Assembly: GCA_021298875.1 (NCBI GenBank)
Contig: JAJTHJ010000282.1
Location: forward strand, 1 to 6,134
DNA length: 6,134 nucleotides
Direction: 5' to 3'
Source of the DNA: Burkholderiales bacterium
GTDB taxonomy: Bacteria > Pseudomonadota > Gammaproteobacteria > Burkholderiales > Burkholderiaceae_F
This document shows positions 5,539 through 6,134 of the stretch, in pieces. The notes below the pieces were generated by a model, which saw nothing but the letters and a program-made list of their open reading frames with translations, was not told where the DNA came from and searched no databases. Position 1 is the first letter of the stretch. Each line of letters opens with the position of its first letter. A program made the position numbers and the translations under genes.

Positions 5539-5808
5539 TCACAGAACGAACTTCACCCCCGGCGCCGCCGTCAGCGCGCGGTACAGCGCGTCCAACTGCG
5601 CGCGCGAGGTGGCGCGGATGGTGGCGGTGAGCGAGACGTAGTTGGCGCCGCTGGAGGCGCGCATCTCCAGCGTGGCGGGGTCGAAGTCCGGCGCGTGTGC
5701 GCGCACGATCGCCGCGATCGCCTGCGCAAAGCCGTCGCTCTTCACGCCGACGATCTTGAGCGGAAAGTCGGTCGGGAAGTCGAACGGATCGGGTTCGGTC
5801 TCGTTCAC
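5539..5808 (-). CDS. DUF493 family protein (YbeD-like)
   Basis: A small protein of 89 residues, the usual size for DUF493/YbeD proteins, which have an ACT-like alpha/beta fold. Recognisable blocks are DFPTDFPLKIVGVKSDGFAQ (10-29), a helix, then the strand NYVSLTATIRATSRAQLDAL and the ending LTAAPGVKFVL, where relatives usually carry a similar valine-rich final strand. Its biochemical role is not settled; a regulatory or partner role is suggested by its constant place next to lipB in proteobacteria. The start is GTG at 5808-5806, overlapping the TGA of the aminotransferase gene as GTGA, with GGAG 7 nt upstream, which supports this start. lipB begins 12 bp after its stop. Cytoplasmic; no signal peptide or membrane segment. 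Confidence 0.92.
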   Translation of the reverse strand: MNETEPDPFDFPTDFPLKIVGVKSDGFAQAIAAIVRAHAPDFDPATLEMRASSGANYVSLTATIRATSRAQLDALYRALTAAPGVKFVL

Positions 5809-6134
5809 GCCACCGCTCCGTACTGTGCGAGCCAGCGCTTACCGTCCTCACGCTTGGCCTGTCCAAACCACTCGATCATCTGCCGGTACAGCGGGCCGGG
5901 GCGGCCGTCGCCCACCGGCGCGCCGTCGATGCGCACGGCTGGCAGCACGTCGCGGCCCGACGAACTGATCCACACCTCGTCGGCTGCGCGCAGTTCCGCC
6001 TCGGGAATCGGCCGCGCCTGCACCGGCACGCCGCGCGCGCGGGCGATGTCGAACGCGGCGTCGTAAGTGATCCCCGGCAAAATGCGGCTGGACTTTTGCG
6101 GCGCGATCAGGGTGCCGCCGCGCACCACCAGCAC
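5805..6134 (-). CDS. dat: D-amino-acid aminotransferase-like class IV PLP enzyme, C-terminal part (cut by right edge)
   Basis: The last 109-110 codons are present; the 5' end, including the PLP-binding lysine, lies beyond the window, and the GTG at the edge is an internal codon. The segment reads RGGTLIAPQKSSRILPGITYD, then RARGVPVQARPIPEAELRAADEVWISSSGRDVLPAVRIDG and GDGRPGPLYRQMIEWF in successive blocks. This matches the C-terminal half of class IV aminotransferases of the D-alanine aminotransferase type: the ILPGIT block, the E-[VI]-[FW]-[IL]-[TS]-[ST] signature and the final PVGDGxPGP-Y block. Full-length members are about 280-290 residues. Branched-chain aminotransferase and aminodeoxychorismate lyase share the fold, but the SSGRDVLP block and the dat-DUF493-lipB-lipA order favour Dat. 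The product would interconvert D-amino acids and 2-oxo acids in the cytoplasm. It overlaps DUF493 by 4 bp and probably heads the operon or lies near its start. Confidence 0.9.
   Translation of the reverse strand: MLVVRGGTLIAPQKSSRILPGITYDAAFDIARARGVPVQARPIPEAELRAADEVWISSSGRDVLPAVRIDGAPVGDGRPGPLYRQMIEWFGQAKREDGKRWLAQYGAVA

Noticed and set aside
4834..6066. 410-codon plus-strand frame opposite lipB, DUF493 and dat
   Set aside because: Composition of an antisense shadow; three well-recognised genes occupy the other strand.

Overview
The window is GC-rich, apart from one AT-rich intergenic patch, and looks chromosomal. It most likely comes from a betaproteobacterium of the order Burkholderiales. 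Two things point there. The order dat - DUF493 (ybeD-like) - lipB - lipA, tightly packed on the minus strand, is typical of that group. There is also a remnant of a Bug/TctC-type solute-binding protein, a family greatly expanded in Burkholderiales. The genus cannot be fixed from the sequence alone.

Left part (1-1308): a TetR-family repressor, cut by the left edge, is read leftwards, and a predicted secreted alpha/beta-hydrolase lipoprotein is read rightwards. The 104-bp gap between them holds a good sigma70-type promoter for the hydrolase (TTGACA, 17 bp, TAAAGT). A perfect 15-bp palindrome overlaps the -10 box and probable start site, as expected if the neighbouring TetR protein represses the hydrolase.

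Middle part (1309-3877): the hydrolase converges on a 465-residue Tat-type lipoprotein made of four DUF4397 repeats, with a long GC-rich hairpin between the two stop codons. The DUF4397 gene is divergent from a second, complete TetR-family regulator that starts at TTG. Their 214-bp AT-rich spacer contains five copies of an ACC-N4-GGT-like box at 20, 21, 28 and 21 bp spacing. I read these as an operator array for that regulator, probably controlling both genes. Directly after this tetR lies a fragment of a Bug/TctC-type binding-protein gene: signal peptide plus about 30 residues of mature protein, then a stop. It abuts the end of lipA.

Right part (3878-6134): the minus-strand cluster dat (C-terminal part only) - DUF493 - lipB - lipA. 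Stop and start codons overlap by 4 bp at dat/DUF493 and at lipB/lipA, and 12 bp separate DUF493 from lipB. LipB transfers octanoyl groups from acyl carrier protein to lipoyl domains and LipA inserts the two sulfurs. Dat is a D-amino-acid aminotransferase-like PLP enzyme whose link to lipoylation is positional only.

Most of the window is ordinary. The parts most worth a second look are the DUF4397/TetR pair with its five-box operator array, and the decayed Bug gene next to it. I found no CRISPR array, tRNA, rRNA, insertion sequence or defence system.
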